From: an uncultured Kocuria sp.
Lineage (GTDB): Bacteria > Actinomycetota > Actinomycetes > Actinomycetales > Micrococcaceae
NCBI RefSeq assembly: GCF_947500125.1
Contig: NZ_CANMRA010000024.1
Location: 1 to 64,000, forward strand
Direction: 5' to 3'
DNA: 64,000 nucleotides
In this document: piece by piece, positions 26,504 through 35,983 of the stretch
How positions within the stretch are numbered: the first letter of the stretch is position 1
How the letters are laid out: every line of letters starts with the position of its first letter
Program-made: the position numbers and the translations under genes
The notes under the pieces: model-generated
The model's database searches: none
What the model saw: only the letters and a program-made list of their open reading frames with translations
Told to the model about the DNA's origin: nothing

Positions 26504-27222
26504 GCACCTTCTCCCTGACCGTGGACGTGTGGCGCCAGCCCTCCCCGGAGGAGCCCGGGGACTTCACGGCCTACGACGTCCCGGACGCGAGCCCGGAGAT
26601 GACCGTGCTCGAGCTGCTCGACCGGATCAACGCGCAGCTGGCGGCCGCCGGCGAGGGCCCGGTGGTCTTCGACGACGGCTGCCGCGAGGGGATCTGCGGC
26701 AAGTGCGGAGTGACGGTCGACGGCGTGGCGCACGGCCCCGAGCGCAACGCCGCGAGCTGCATGCAGCACCTGGGGGCCTACCGGGACGGGGACCGGGTGC
26801 GCATCGAGCCGCTGCGGGCCTCGTCCTTCCCGGTCAAGCAGGACCTCTCGGTGGACAAGAAGGCGCTGCGCATGGTGACGAAGGCGGCCAAGTTCCCGGT
26901 GGGCATGAAGGCCCTCGCCAACGGCGGCTGCATCAGCTGCGGGGCGTGCGTGGCCTCCTGCCCCAACGGCTCCGGCCAGCTCTTCGTGGGCACCCTGCTC
27001 AAGGAGCTGCCCCCGCTGGCCACGGACGACGCCGAGCGCCGGGAGCGTTCCGCCAAGGTGATCGACGCGGCCGAGGAGCAGTTCGGGCCCTGCTCCCTGC
27101 TCGGCGACTGCGTGGAGGTCTGCCCCGCCGGGCTGCCGATCGAGAACCTCTCCGCGGTGGCGCGGGAGAACCTGCGCAACCGCTTCCCGCGCCGGAGCGG
27201 GGACACGCCGCGCCCGCAGTGA
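26500..27222 (+). CDS. sdhB: Succinate dehydrogenase iron-sulfur subunit
   Basis: The 240-residue protein carries electrons from the flavoprotein to the membrane subunit. The [2Fe-2S] ligands are CREGICGKCGV and a later Cys (AASCMQH). The C-terminal domain has CISCGACVASCPNGSG and CSLLGDCVEVCPAGLP for the [4Fe-4S] and [3Fe-4S] clusters. This matches the B-type actinobacterial SdhB. GTG 26500 has AAGGA 10 bases upstream. No sdhA is present in the window, so the partner flavoprotein must be encoded elsewhere or has been lost. Confidence 0.93.
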   Translation: MSTFSLTVDVWRQPSPEEPGDFTAYDVPDASPEMTVLELLDRINAQLAAAGEGPVVFDDGCREGICGKCGVTVDGVAHGPERNAASCMQHLGAYRDGDRVRIEPLRASSFPVKQDLSVDKKALRMVTKAAKFPVGMKALANGGCISCGACVASCPNGSGQLFVGTLLKELPPLATDDAERRERSAKVIDAAEEQFGPCSLLGDCVEVCPAGLPIENLSAVARENLRNRFPRRSGDTPRPQ

Positions 27223-27302
27223 CTCCGCCCGGCGTACCTTGCCGCCCGGGGGCGTGACTGCTACTTTTCGGGCACGTCCTACAGACCCGTGAGGTGGATC
27301 AC

Positions 27303-28922
27303 ATGAACGAGCGCCCCGGCAGGATCGTCCCGGAGCAGGGCGAGTTCGACTACGAGCCGGAGGACCGCGAACCCCCCCGTCCCGCGGGGAAGACCTGGCT
27401 CTTCCGCGGCCTCGGCGTGCTCCTGGCCCTGCTCGTCTGGTTCCTGCTCGGCGGCGCGGACGTCTCGGCCGACGCCCGCGTGGTGGGCGCGGTCGCCGCG
27501 CTGATGGCGGTCTGGTGGATGACGGAGGCGGTGCCGCTGTCCATCACCTCGCTGCTGCCGATCGTGCTCTTCCCGGTGCTCACCGCGCTCGAGGTGTCCG
27601 AGGTCACGGCGCCCTACGCCAATCCGATCGTCTTCCTGTTCCTCGGCGGCTTCCTGATCGCGATCGCCATGCAGAAGTGGAACCTGCACCGCCGGATCGC
27701 GCTGCTGACCCTGCGCCGCGTGGGCACCCACCCGCGGCAGATCATCCTGGGCCTGATGATCTCCACGGCCTTCCTCTCGATGTGGGTGTCCAACACCGCG
27801 ACCACGCTGATGATGCTGCCCATCGGGCTGTCCGTGCTGACCCTGGTGGTCGAGAACAGCCGCAACGCCGGCACCCGGGCGGAGACCGAGACCATGGGCG
27901 ACGACATCCGCTCCGGCAAGGCCATCAGCGACGTCATCGACGACCGCGACGTGCGCCTGTTCGGCGTGGCCCTGGTCCTGGCGATCGCCTGGGCCGCCAC
28001 CATCGGCGGTCTGGGCACCCTGCTCGGCAGCCCACCCAACGCCATCGTGGCCGGCTACATCAGCGAGGAGCTGGGCCGCACCGTGGGCTTCGCGCAGTGG
28101 ATGATGCTCGGCGTGCCCATCGTGATCGTCTTCATCGGGCTCGCGTGGCTGATCATCACCCGCGTGGTCTTCCGGTTCCACCTGGACGAGGTGCCGGGCG
28201 GCAAGGAGCTCATCAATGAGGAGATCGCCGCCCTGGGGCCGATGAGCAAGGGCGAGAAGACGGTCCTCGCCGTGTTCGTCACCGCGGCGTTCTTCTGGAT
28301 CGTCCCGGGACTGCTCGCCGGCATCGGCGACATCGGCGAGCAGCTGCCCTGGCTGGACCTCTTCGACGACACGGTGGTCGCCATCGGCGCCGGCGTGCTG
28401 CTCTTCCTGCTCCCCGGCGACAAGCAGGGGAACATGACCCTGGAGTGGAACGACGCCGAGGAGGGCCTGCCCTGGGGCGTGCTCCTGCTCTTCGGCGGCG
28501 GTCTGTCCCTGGCCGCCGCCGTGGCCGGCACCGGTCTCGACGCCTGGTTCGGCGCACAGGTCAGCGGACTCGGCGCCCTGCCGATCGTCCTGCTCCTGGC
28601 CGCGGTCGTGCTGATCGTCCTGCTCCTGACCGAGATCACGTCCAACACCGCCACGGCCGCCACGTTCATCCCGATCCTGGGCGGGGTCGCCGTCGGGATC
28701 GGGGTGGACCCCATGACCTTGCTCATCCCGGCGGCGCTCGCGGCCACCTGCGCGTTCATGCTCCCCGTGGGCACCCCGCCCAACGCCATCGTCTTCGCCA
28801 CCGGCCAGGTCAAGATCGCCGAGATGGTGCGCGGCGGCGTCGTGCTCAACATCGTGGGCGTCATCCTGATCACGATCTTCACCGTGCTCATCGGGCCGTT
28901 CGCGCTGGGCCTGGTGATCTAG
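27303..28922 (+). CDS. SLC13/DASS-family sodium:anion symporter
   Basis: The 539-residue transporter imports di- or tricarboxylates or sulfate with sodium. It has about a dozen transmembrane helices. The two family repeat motifs with SNTATT-type loops are visible: MWVSNTATTLMMLPIGLSV and LTEITSNTATAATFIPILGG, plus GTLLGSPPNAIVAG and LPVGTPPNAIVFATGQV. The N-terminal 35 residues are charged and cytoplasmic. ATG 27303 has GAGGTGG 5 bases upstream. Dicarboxylates (succinate) would suit its place after the sdh genes, but sulfate is also possible. Its stop overlaps the convergent ATPase stop by 4 bases. Confidence 0.9.
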   Translation: MNERPGRIVPEQGEFDYEPEDREPPRPAGKTWLFRGLGVLLALLVWFLLGGADVSADARVVGAVAALMAVWWMTEAVPLSITSLLPIVLFPVLTALEVSEVTAPYANPIVFLFLGGFLIAIAMQKWNLHRRIALLTLRRVGTHPRQIILGLMISTAFLSMWVSNTATTLMMLPIGLSVLTLVVENSRNAGTRAETETMGDDIRSGKAISDVIDDRDVRLFGVALVLAIAWAATIGGLGTLLGSPPNAIVAGYISEELGRTVGFAQWMMLGVPIVIVFIGLAWLIITRVVFRFHLDEVPGGKELINEEIAALGPMSKGEKTVLAVFVTAAFFWIVPGLLAGIGDIGEQLPWLDLFDDTVVAIGAGVLLFLLPGDKQGNMTLEWNDAEEGLPWGVLLLFGGGLSLAAAVAGTGLDAWFGAQVSGLGALPIVLLLAAVVLIVLLLTEITSNTATAATFIPILGGVAVGIGVDPMTLLIPAALAATCAFMLPVGTPPNAIVFATGQVKIAEMVRGGVVLNIVGVILITIFTVLIGPFALGLVI

Positions 28923-31609
28923 CGGGCCCTCCGGCGCCGGGACCAGCGGCGGACGAGCTTCTCCGCCTCCACGACGACCAGCACGCTGGAGCCGACCAGC
29001 ACGGCGAGCAGCCATTCGGAGGCGTCCAGGGGCGCCAGCCCCATGAGCCCGGCCGAGACCGGCCACGCCAGGACGCCCCAGTGCAGCGCCAGGGCGGCGA
29101 ACGAGGTGAGCACCAGGGGCTTGTTGCCCAGCAGGTCGAGCTGGAACAGGGACTTGTGCTCGGCACGGGCACTCATGACCTGGAAGAAGCTGAACAGCAC
29201 GAACGTGGTCAGGGCGAGGGACCGGGCGTGGACCTCGTCGGCGCCGGTCCCCAGTGCCGCGCCGAAGACGGCCAGCACGCCCAGCGCCATCCACACGGCG
29301 GTGATGCCCGCCCGGAACCACAGGGTGCGGGACAGCACGCCCTCGGACCGGGGCCGGGGCGGCCGGGCCAGCTCGTCGCCCTCCGCGGCTTCGAGGGTGA
29401 GCGCGATGTCCTGCACCCCGTTCGTGACGAGGTTGATCCACAGCAGCTGGACGGGCAGGAAGAGCAGCGGCTGGTCGACCACCACGCTCAGCGACACCGC
29501 GAGCAGCGCCGCGGCCCCCGTGGAGAGCAGGAAGAACGTGGCCTTGCGGATGGCCGCGAACGTGACCCTGCCCTGCCGCACGGCGTGGACGATGGTGACG
29601 AAGTTGTCGTCGGTCAGCACGAGGTCGGCTGCCTCCCGGGCCACGTCGGTCCCGGACCTGCCCATGGCCACGCCGATGGAGGCGGCCTTCAGGGCGGGGG
29701 CGTCGTTGACCCCGTCGCCGGTCACGGCCACGACGTGGTCCCGGTCCTGCAGGACCTGGACGATGCGCAGCTTGTCCTGCGGGGCGACCCGGGCCGCCAC
29801 GCTGGTCTGCTCCAGCCGGGCGGCGAGCCCGTGGTCGTCGAGCCCCGCCATCTCGGCTCCGGTCAGGGCGGCGGCGTCGGTGGGCAGCCCCAGCCGCTCG
29901 GCCACGGCCATCGCCGTCACGGGGTGGTCCCCGGTGATCATCTTCACCTGGATCCCGGCCCGCAGGCACTCCGCGATGGCCTCCGCCACCCCCGGGCGCG
30001 GCGGATCCGCCATGCCCTCCATGCCCAGCAGCAGCAGCCCGCTCGGCGGCGGCAGGGGATCGAGCAGCTCCTCGTCGTCGTCGAGGACGCGGACGCCGGT
30101 CGCGATGACCCGCAGCCCGTCGCGGCCCATCTCCTCGTTGGCGGCCAGGACCAGGTCCTCGTCCAGCGGCCCCGGCCCCCCGGCCCGGGCGAGCGCCACC
30201 GAGTGCTCCAGGACGGCCTCGGGGGAACCCTTGACGTGCAGGATCCGCCGGCCCTGCGCGTCGCGGCGGACCGTCTGGCAGTACCGCAGGTGCGGTTCGT
30301 ACGGCTGGTGCGCCACGGGCGGCGTCCCCCGCTCCTCCTCGGTGAGCGCGCCGAGGGACACGGCGACCGCGGCCATGGCGGCGTCGACCGCGTCCCCGAC
30401 GTACGCGGAGCCGCCGTCCCCGTCCGCGGCCCCGGCCCGGGGCACGGCCTCGTTGGTCAGCGCCCCGGTCCGCAGCACGGCGCGGAGCAGGTCGGAGTCC
30501 ACCCCTCCGGGTTCCTCCTCGACGAGGTCGGCCCCCGCGTCCGCGGCCCAGAGCCGTTCCACGGTGAGCCGGTTCTGGGTCAGGGTGCCGGTCTTGTCGG
30601 AGCCGATCGTGCTCGTGGAGCCCAGCGTCTCCACCGCCGGCAGCGTGCGGACGATGGCGTGGTGCCGGGCCATCCGGGAGACCCCGACGCTCATCGCCAC
30701 GGTCAGCACGATCGGCAGCGACTCCGGGACCGTGGCCACCGCCAGCGCCACCGCGGTGCGGAACATCTGCGACGGCTCGTTGCCCAGGAGCAGCCCCACC
30801 AGGAAGACCACGACCACGGACACCAGGACCACCAGCCCGATCCGGCGCTCCAGCGAGTGGGTGAGCACCTGCAGCGGGCTCTGCCCGGAGGGCCCCTGCA
30901 CGAGCTCGTTGATGGCCCCCAGCTCGGTCCGTTGCCCGGTGGCGACGACCACGCCCCGGCCGCGGCCGCTGGTGACGAAGGTGCCGCTGAACGCCATGTC
31001 CGTCCGGTCCGCCGTTCCGGCGGCCTCCGGCACCGGCTCCGTCCGCTTGGTCGCGGCGTGGGACTCCCCGGTGAGCATGGACTCGTCGACCTGCAGGCCG
31101 TTGGCCTCCAGCAGCCGCAGATCGGCCGGCACCCGTTCACCGCTCTCCAGCAGCACGACGTCCCCGGGCACGACGTCCGGGCCGGGCACCGTGTGCTCCT
31201 GCCCGTCCCGCAGCGCACGGCAGGACGGGGTGGACAGCGAGCGCAGGGCGCGCACGTCCCGCTCCGCCTTGCGCTCCTGGTAGAACCCCAGGGACGCGTT
31301 GACCAGCAGCACCACGAAGATGGCGCCCGCGTCCACCCAGTGCCGCTGGACCGCGGTGACGGCCCCGGCGAGCAGGAGCACGACGATGATGGGGCTCACG
31401 AACTGGCGCAGCAGGACCGCCCACCACGGCGCCGCCTCGGTGACGGGCAGGACGTTGGGCCCGAACTCGGCCAGCCTCCCGGCCGCCTGCCCCGCGCTGA
31501 GTCCGCCGGCCGGGGCCGACAGGCCCTCCAGGACCTCGCGGGCGCTCAGCGCGTGCCACGGAGCGCTCCGCGGCGTGCCCGTCCTGGCCGGTCGTGGGGC
31601 GGAGCGCAT
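28919..31609 (-). CDS. P2-type cation-transporting ATPase
   Basis: The 896-residue ATPase pumps a cation, most likely calcium (P2A/P2B-like), across the membrane. It has the N-terminal cation ATPase domain (WHALSAREVLEGL), the actuator TGESHAA motif, the M4 segment VATVPESLPIVLTVAMSVGVSRMA and the phosphorylation site SDKTGTLTQNRL. The hinge is TGDGVNDAPALKAASIGVAMG, and a full C-terminal set of helices ends in an Arg-rich tail. ATG 31609 has GAGAAGG upstream, with a TAGACT -10 box about 40 bases before. It stands alone, divergent from metY. Sodium or other cations cannot be excluded. Confidence 0.92.
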   Translation of the reverse strand: MRSAPRPARTGTPRSAPWHALSAREVLEGLSAPAGGLSAGQAAGRLAEFGPNVLPVTEAAPWWAVLLRQFVSPIIVVLLLAGAVTAVQRHWVDAGAIFVVLLVNASLGFYQERKAERDVRALRSLSTPSCRALRDGQEHTVPGPDVVPGDVVLLESGERVPADLRLLEANGLQVDESMLTGESHAATKRTEPVPEAAGTADRTDMAFSGTFVTSGRGRGVVVATGQRTELGAINELVQGPSGQSPLQVLTHSLERRIGLVVLVSVVVVFLVGLLLGNEPSQMFRTAVALAVATVPESLPIVLTVAMSVGVSRMARHHAIVRTLPAVETLGSTSTIGSDKTGTLTQNRLTVERLWAADAGADLVEEEPGGVDSDLLRAVLRTGALTNEAVPRAGAADGDGGSAYVGDAVDAAMAAVAVSLGALTEEERGTPPVAHQPYEPHLRYCQTVRRDAQGRRILHVKGSPEAVLEHSVALARAGGPGPLDEDLVLAANEEMGRDGLRVIATGVRVLDDDEELLDPLPPPSGLLLLGMEGMADPPRPGVAEAIAECLRAGIQVKMITGDHPVTAMAVAERLGLPTDAAALTGAEMAGLDDHGLAARLEQTSVAARVAPQDKLRIVQVLQDRDHVVAVTGDGVNDAPALKAASIGVAMGRSGTDVAREAADLVLTDDNFVTIVHAVRQGRVTFAAIRKATFFLLSTGAAALLAVSLSVVVDQPLLFLPVQLLWINLVTNGVQDIALTLEAAEGDELARPPRPRSEGVLSRTLWFRAGITAVWMALGVLAVFGAALGTGADEVHARSLALTTFVLFSFFQVMSARAEHKSLFQLDLLGNKPLVLTSFAALALHWGVLAWPVSAGLMGLAPLDASEWLLAVLVGSSVLVVVEAEKLVRRWSRRRRAR

Positions 31610-31667
31610 GACGGACCTTCTCGTCGTCGGGGAGGCTGTCCTCCCAGTCTAGAGACGCCACGCCCGG

Positions 31668-31697
31668 TTGGCGCGGGGCGGCCCGGGGCAGCACAAT
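31668..31697 (+). promoter_or_regulatory. Promoter of the metY riboswitch transcript
   Basis: TTGGCG and CACAAT are spaced by 18 bases, ending just before the aptamer. Confidence 0.4.
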
Positions 31698-31704
31698 GGG
31701 AGGC

Positions 31705-31802
31705 AGCCATCCCGAGCGGCCGAGAGACCTGGATCGACGACGCCGCAGCAACCGTGGTCGACGTCGCAGACCGCACGGTGCTACCGCCAGGACCGATGGA
31801 GC
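31705..31802 (+). ncRNA. SAM-I (S-box) riboswitch upstream of metY
   Basis: The blocks GAGCGGCCGAGAGACCTGG, GCCGCAGCAACC, a variable arm, GGTGCTACCGCCAGGACC and a closing GATGG/CCATC pair are all present. The metY ATG is about 80 bases further down. The intervening leader contains GGTCC/GGACC complementary segments that could form an expression-platform hairpin. Confidence 0.93.
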
Positions 31803-31883
31803 AGCGCACCCCCGGCCCGCTCGCCCGGGTCCGTCTCCGCCCGGGACCGTCCAGCGGCACCACTCGCACGAGGAGTTCTCCCC

Positions 31884-33227
31884 ATGGCCGACCACCAGTT
31901 CGGGTTCCGCACCCGCGCCCTGCACGCCGGGGGCACCCCCGACGCCGAGCACGGCGCCCGCGCGGTGCCGATCTACCAGAGCACCTCGTTCGTCTTCAAG
32001 GACGCCGACGACGCCGCCAACCTGTTCGCCCTGCAGAAGTACGGCAACATCTACTCCCGCATCGGCAACCCGACGGTCGCGGCGTTCGAGGAGCGCATCG
32101 CCTCCCTCGAGGGCGGCATCGGCGCCGTGGCCACCGCCTCCGGGATGTCCGCCGAGTTCCTCGTGTTCGCCGCGCTCGCCCAGGCCGGGGACCACATCGT
32201 GGCCTCTGCCCAGCTCTACGGGGGGACGGTCACCCAGCTGGACGTCACCCTCCGCCGCTTCGGGATCGAGACCACGTTCGTGCCCGGCACCGACCCCGCC
32301 GACTACCGGGCCGCGGTGCGCCCGGGTACCAAGGCCGTCTACACGGAGGTCGTGGCCAACCCGTCCGGGGAGATCGCCGACCTGGAGGGCCTCGCCGCGG
32401 TCGCGCACGAGGCCGGCGTCCCGCTGGTCGTCGACTCGACCATGACCCCGCCGTACCTGATCCGTCCGTTCGAGCACGGGGCGGACATCGTCATCCACTC
32501 CGCCACCAAGTTCCTGGGCGGCCACGGCACCACCCTGGGCGGCGTCGTCGTCGAGTCCGGCCGTTTCGACTGGGCGAACGGCAACTTCCCGTCCATGACG
32601 GAGCCGGTGCCGACGTACAACGACGTCACCTGGTGGGGGAACTTCGGGGAGTACGGGTTCCTGACCCGGCTGCGCACCGAGCAGCTGCGGGACATCGGCC
32701 CCGCCCTGGCCCCCCAGTCCGCGTGGAACCTGCTCCAGGGCGTCGAGACGCTGCCGCAGCGCATGGACGCGCACCTGGCCAACGCGCAGGTCGTCGCGCG
32801 GTGGCTCGAGGAGGACCCGCGCGTCTCCTACGTCAACTACGCGGGCCTGCCGAGCCACCCCCACCACGACCGGGCGCGGAAGTACCTGCCCCTCGGCCCG
32901 GGCGCCGTGTTCGCGTTCGGGGTCTCCCCCACGGAGCGGCTCGGAGGGCGGGAGGTCGGCGCCCGCTTCATCGAGAACCTGCAGCTGGCCAGCCACCTCG
33001 CCAACATCGGCGACGCCCGCACCCTCGTCCTGCACCCGGCCTCGACCACCCACCAGCAGCTGTCAGCCGAGCAGCTGCTCCGGGCCGGGGTCCGGGAGGA
33101 CCTCATCCGCCTGTCGGTGGGCCTCGAGGACGCCGAGGACATCCTCTGGGACCTGGACCAGGCCCTCACCGCGGCGACCGGGCTCACCCGGGAGTCCGCC
33201 CCGACCGTCGAAGGAGCGCTCCGATGA
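31884..33227 (+). CDS. metY: O-acetylhomoserine aminocarboxypropyltransferase (sulfhydrylase)
   Basis: The PLP enzyme joins O-acetyl- (or succinyl-) homoserine with sulfide to give homocysteine. The 447-residue protein starts FGFRTRALHAGGTPDAEHGARAVPIYQSTSF and has YSRIGNPTVAAFEERIASLEGG. The Schiff-base Lys lies in IVIHSATKFLGGHGTTLGG, and the C-terminal HPASTTHQQL is the Cys/Met PLP family end. ATG 31884 has GAGGAG upstream. The stop overlaps the next gene's start (ATGA). The SAM riboswitch supports a methionine role. Confidence 0.97.
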   Translation: MADHQFGFRTRALHAGGTPDAEHGARAVPIYQSTSFVFKDADDAANLFALQKYGNIYSRIGNPTVAAFEERIASLEGGIGAVATASGMSAEFLVFAALAQAGDHIVASAQLYGGTVTQLDVTLRRFGIETTFVPGTDPADYRAAVRPGTKAVYTEVVANPSGEIADLEGLAAVAHEAGVPLVVDSTMTPPYLIRPFEHGADIVIHSATKFLGGHGTTLGGVVVESGRFDWANGNFPSMTEPVPTYNDVTWWGNFGEYGFLTRLRTEQLRDIGPALAPQSAWNLLQGVETLPQRMDAHLANAQVVARWLEEDPRVSYVNYAGLPSHPHHDRARKYLPLGPGAVFAFGVSPTERLGGREVGARFIENLQLASHLANIGDARTLVLHPASTTHQQLSAEQLLRAGVREDLIRLSVGLEDAEDILWDLDQALTAATGLTRESAPTVEGALR

Positions 33228-33718
33228 CCGCCGAGACCCGCACCTGGACGGGGCCGAGCGCGCCCGAGCGGCTGCGCATCCTGCACGGCACCGAGTCGAT
33301 CGCCATCGTGGGCGCGTCCGACAAGCCGTCCCGCGCCTCCTACTTCGTCTCGACCTACCTGCTGTCCTCCTCGCCGTACCGGGTGTACTTCGTCAACCCG
33401 GTGCTGGACGAGATCATGGGCCGGCCCGTCTACCCGTCCCTCGCGGACCTGCCGGAGGTCCCCGACCTCGTCGACGCGTTCCGGCGCCACGAGGACCTCC
33501 CCGGTGTGGCCCGCGACGCCGTGGCCGTCGGGGCGAGGACCCTGTGGCTGCAGCTGGGCTCCTGGCACGAGGAGGCCGCCGGAATCGCCGAGGAGGGCGG
33601 GCTCGACGTGGTCATGGACCGCTGCGTGAAGATCGAGCACGCCCGCTTCCACGGCGGTCTCCACCTGGCCGGCTTCAACACCGGGGTCATCTCGGCGAAG
33701 CGGCAGGTCCTGGCCTGA
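33224..33718 (+). CDS. CoA-binding (YccU-like) protein coupled to metY
   Basis: The 164-residue single-domain protein is a paralogue of the gene at 18895. It shares the nucleotide loop (IAIVGASDKPSRASYFVSTYLL), VYFVNPVLDEIMGRPVYPSLADLPEVP and TLWLQLGSWHEEAAGIAEEGGLDVVMDRC. The C-terminal FNTGVISAKRQ extension is absent from the paralogue. ATG 33224 overlaps the metY TGA, so it is translationally coupled and riboswitch-controlled. A role with homocysteine synthesis is inferred from position. It ends at a terminator. Confidence 0.88.
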   Translation: MTAETRTWTGPSAPERLRILHGTESIAIVGASDKPSRASYFVSTYLLSSSPYRVYFVNPVLDEIMGRPVYPSLADLPEVPDLVDAFRRHEDLPGVARDAVAVGARTLWLQLGSWHEEAAGIAEEGGLDVVMDRCVKIEHARFHGGLHLAGFNTGVISAKRQVLA

Positions 33719-33726
33719 CCCGGGGG

Positions 33727-33760
33727 AACGGCCCCGGAAGCCTGGGCTTCCGGGGCCGTT
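33727..33760. terminator. 16-bp bidirectional terminator
   Basis: AACGGCCCCGGAAGCC pairs perfectly with GGCTTCCGGGGCCGTT around a TG loop. It lies between the convergent CoA-binding and OsmC genes. Confidence 0.85.
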
Positions 33761-33782
33761 GCCCGTCCTGAGCAGCAGGTCG

Positions 33783-34304
33783 CTACATGCGCTCGAGGAC
33801 GAACTTCACGTCGGCCTTCAGGCTCTGGCTGACCACGCAGTACCGCTCCGTGGCTCGCGCGAGGCGCCCCAGGGCGGTGTCGTCGAGGTCCGCGTCCACC
33901 CGGGCGGTCACGACGACGTCCTGGACCCCGACGGGCACGGACCGGTCGACGCCCAGGGTGCCGCGGGCGTCGAACATGCCGTCGGCGGTCAGCTCGGCCG
34001 AGCGAACCTCCACGCCCATGGCGGTGGCGACGCTGCGCAGGGTCACCCCGGCGCAGGCCAGGAGCGCGTCGAGGAGCATGTCCCCGGAGCAGGCGTCGCT
34101 GCCGTCACCGCCGGTGGCGGAGTGCGGACCGCCCCGCACGGGGCCCGCCCAGCTGTCGACCGTGCAGGTCAGTCCGGGGTCCCGGAAGTCGCCGTGGGAG
34201 TGCAGGGGCGTGCGGGCCGCCTCCGGGTCCTCCCGGTAGCGGTCCTTGAGGGGCGCCTGGAGCTGTCGGAGTTCCGTGGCGGTCATCTGGGTGCGAGATT
34301 CCAT
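33783..34304 (-). CDS. OsmC family protein
   Basis: The 173-residue protein fits the OsmC/Ohr fold, thiol-dependent enzymes or stress proteins. The two redox-type cysteines are in ACSGDMLLDALLACAGVTL, and RSVATAMGVEV follows. It resembles the OsmC branch more than Ohr. The start is ATG 34304, placed 6 bases after a TACAGT -10 box. It stands alone between a terminator and the symporter gene. Confidence 0.85.
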   Translation of the reverse strand: MESRTQMTATELRQLQAPLKDRYREDPEAARTPLHSHGDFRDPGLTCTVDSWAGPVRGGPHSATGGDGSDACSGDMLLDALLACAGVTLRSVATAMGVEVRSAELTADGMFDARGTLGVDRSVPVGVQDVVVTARVDADLDDTALGRLARATERYCVVSQSLKADVKFVLERM

Positions 34305-34316
34305 GGTGTCACTGTA
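34302..34316 (-). promoter_or_regulatory. -10 box for leaderless osmC-type transcript
   Basis: On the minus strand TACAGT (34311-34316) is followed by 6 bases and ATG 34304. No Shine-Dalgarno sequence precedes the ATG. Confidence 0.5.
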
Positions 34317-34364
34317 GGACGTCCGGCGGGCACGGCACCACGCGGGGCGCCCGGAGCGGGCCGT

Positions 34365-35843
34365 TCAGCGGGCGCGCTCGGCCACCTGCTCCTCCCAGTA
34401 GGCGCGGGTGGTCACCACGTCCGTGCCGTCCCACGCGCCGAGCCCGGACAGGCCCGGGACGTCGCCGCTGTGGAAGATCGGCTCGACGCCCTGCTTGCGC
34501 TGGGCCTCGTAGTTCTTGAGCACCCGGACGGCCACACCGGAGAGCAGGACCAGGGCCACCAGGTTGATGGTGGCCATGACCGCCATGAACAGGTCGGCCA
34601 GGGACCAGACGAGGTCCAGGGCCAGCACCGCGCCGCCGAAGACGAACACCAGCACGAGCACGCGGTAGCCGGTCATCGCCGCGGGCGAGCCCGTGAGGAA
34701 GCGGATGTTGGACTCGCCGTAGTAGTAGTTCCCGATCACGGACGTGAACGCGAACAGGAAGATCGCCACGGTCAGGAAGTGCACCGCCCAGCCGCCCAGC
34801 TGCAGGGCCAGCGCGGACTGGGTCAGGGACGCCCCCTCCCGGCCGCCGAACTCGGGGTCGGAGAGGAGCACGATGAACGCGGTGATCGAGCAGATCAGCC
34901 AGGTGTCGAAGTACACGCCGAGCGCCTGCAGGAAGCCCTGCTTGGCGGGGTGGGACACGGACGCGGTGGCGCCGGCGTTGGGGGCCGAGCCCATCCCCGC
35001 CTCGTTGGAGAACAGGCCGCGCTTCATGCCCTGGATGATGACGCCGATCAGCCCGCCGGTGACGAACTCGCGGATGCCGAAGGCGCCTTCCAGGATCTGG
35101 CCGAGCACCGTGGGGACCTCGCCGACGTTCAGGACGACCACGAGCAGGCCGAGCAGGACGTAGAGCACCGCCATGACCGGGACGACGATCTCGGAGACCG
35201 CAGAGATCCTGCGGATGCCCCCGAAGATGATCGCCGCGGTCAGCCCGACGAGCACGGCGCCGACCAGGATCCGGAACCACAGCGCCTCCGCGGCGGCGAT
35301 GTCCACGCCGAGCGAGCCGCCCAGCGCGTCGACGATCGAGTTGGACTGCACGGAGTTGAACACGAACCCGTAGGTCAGGGTGATGACGACCGCGAAGAGC
35401 AGCCCCATCCAGCGCGCGCCGATGCCGCGCTCCATGTAGTAGGCGGGACCGCCCACGTATCCGGTGGGGGCCTTGATCTTGTACAGCTGGCCCAGCAGGG
35501 ACTCCGTGAACGCGCTCGCGGCGCCGATGCCGGCGATCACCCACATCCAGAACACGGCGCCCGGCCCGCCCAGGCTGATGGCGATCGCGACGCCGGCGAT
35601 GTTGCCGGTGCCCACGCGGGACGCGGCGGAGACGGTGAAGGCCCGGAACGCGGAGATGCCCTTCTTGCCGTCCTCGGCCATGCCGGGCTTGTCGTTGAGC
35701 ACCCGGAACATCTCCGGGACCAGCCGCAGCTGCACCACGCCGGTGCGGACGGTCAGGTAGAGGCCGACCCCGATGAGGATGGCGAAGACCACGTTCCACA
35801 CCCAGCCGCCGAGGGTGCCGACGAGATCGGTGACGAGTTCCAT
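34365..35843 (-). CDS. AGCS-family sodium:alanine/glycine symporter
   Basis: This 492-residue protein imports alanine or glycine with sodium. Family motifs are LVPEMFRVL near helix 1, ISAFRAFTVSAASRVGTGNIAGVAIAISLGGPGAVFWMW and GLFSNEAGMGSAPNAGATA. It has about ten helices and a short cytoplasmic tail. ATG 35843 has GGAG upstream. It is monocistronic, downstream of a strong hairpin that separates it from ilvD. Confidence 0.92.
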   Translation of the reverse strand: MELVTDLVGTLGGWVWNVVFAILIGVGLYLTVRTGVVQLRLVPEMFRVLNDKPGMAEDGKKGISAFRAFTVSAASRVGTGNIAGVAIAISLGGPGAVFWMWVIAGIGAASAFTESLLGQLYKIKAPTGYVGGPAYYMERGIGARWMGLLFAVVITLTYGFVFNSVQSNSIVDALGGSLGVDIAAAEALWFRILVGAVLVGLTAAIIFGGIRRISAVSEIVVPVMAVLYVLLGLLVVVLNVGEVPTVLGQILEGAFGIREFVTGGLIGVIIQGMKRGLFSNEAGMGSAPNAGATASVSHPAKQGFLQALGVYFDTWLICSITAFIVLLSDPEFGGREGASLTQSALALQLGGWAVHFLTVAIFLFAFTSVIGNYYYGESNIRFLTGSPAAMTGYRVLVLVFVFGGAVLALDLVWSLADLFMAVMATINLVALVLLSGVAVRVLKNYEAQRKQGVEPIFHSGDVPGLSGLGAWDGTDVVTTRAYWEEQVAERAR

Positions 35844-35983
35844 TGCAGCTCCGAACTGTGACGGACGCGGGTCCCCGGCAGGGGGTCTCTGCGGGGCCCG
35901 CGTGAACGACCGGGCGCAGCGGTCGCGCGCCCTGACGGAACTCTAGTGGAGGTGACCGGCGTCTCGTTCCCCTCCGGGTGCGC

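Noticed and set aside
22870-26769. 1299-codon minus-strand frame over the transporter, acyl-CoA synthetase and sdhC genes
   Set aside because: Antisense shadow; the plus strand carries well-conserved proteins across the whole length.
28445-33223. Upstream part of the 1757-codon plus-strand frame that ends in the CoA-binding gene
   Set aside because: Only the last 164 codons are real; the rest lies out of frame with the DASS transporter and metY or antisense to the ATPase.
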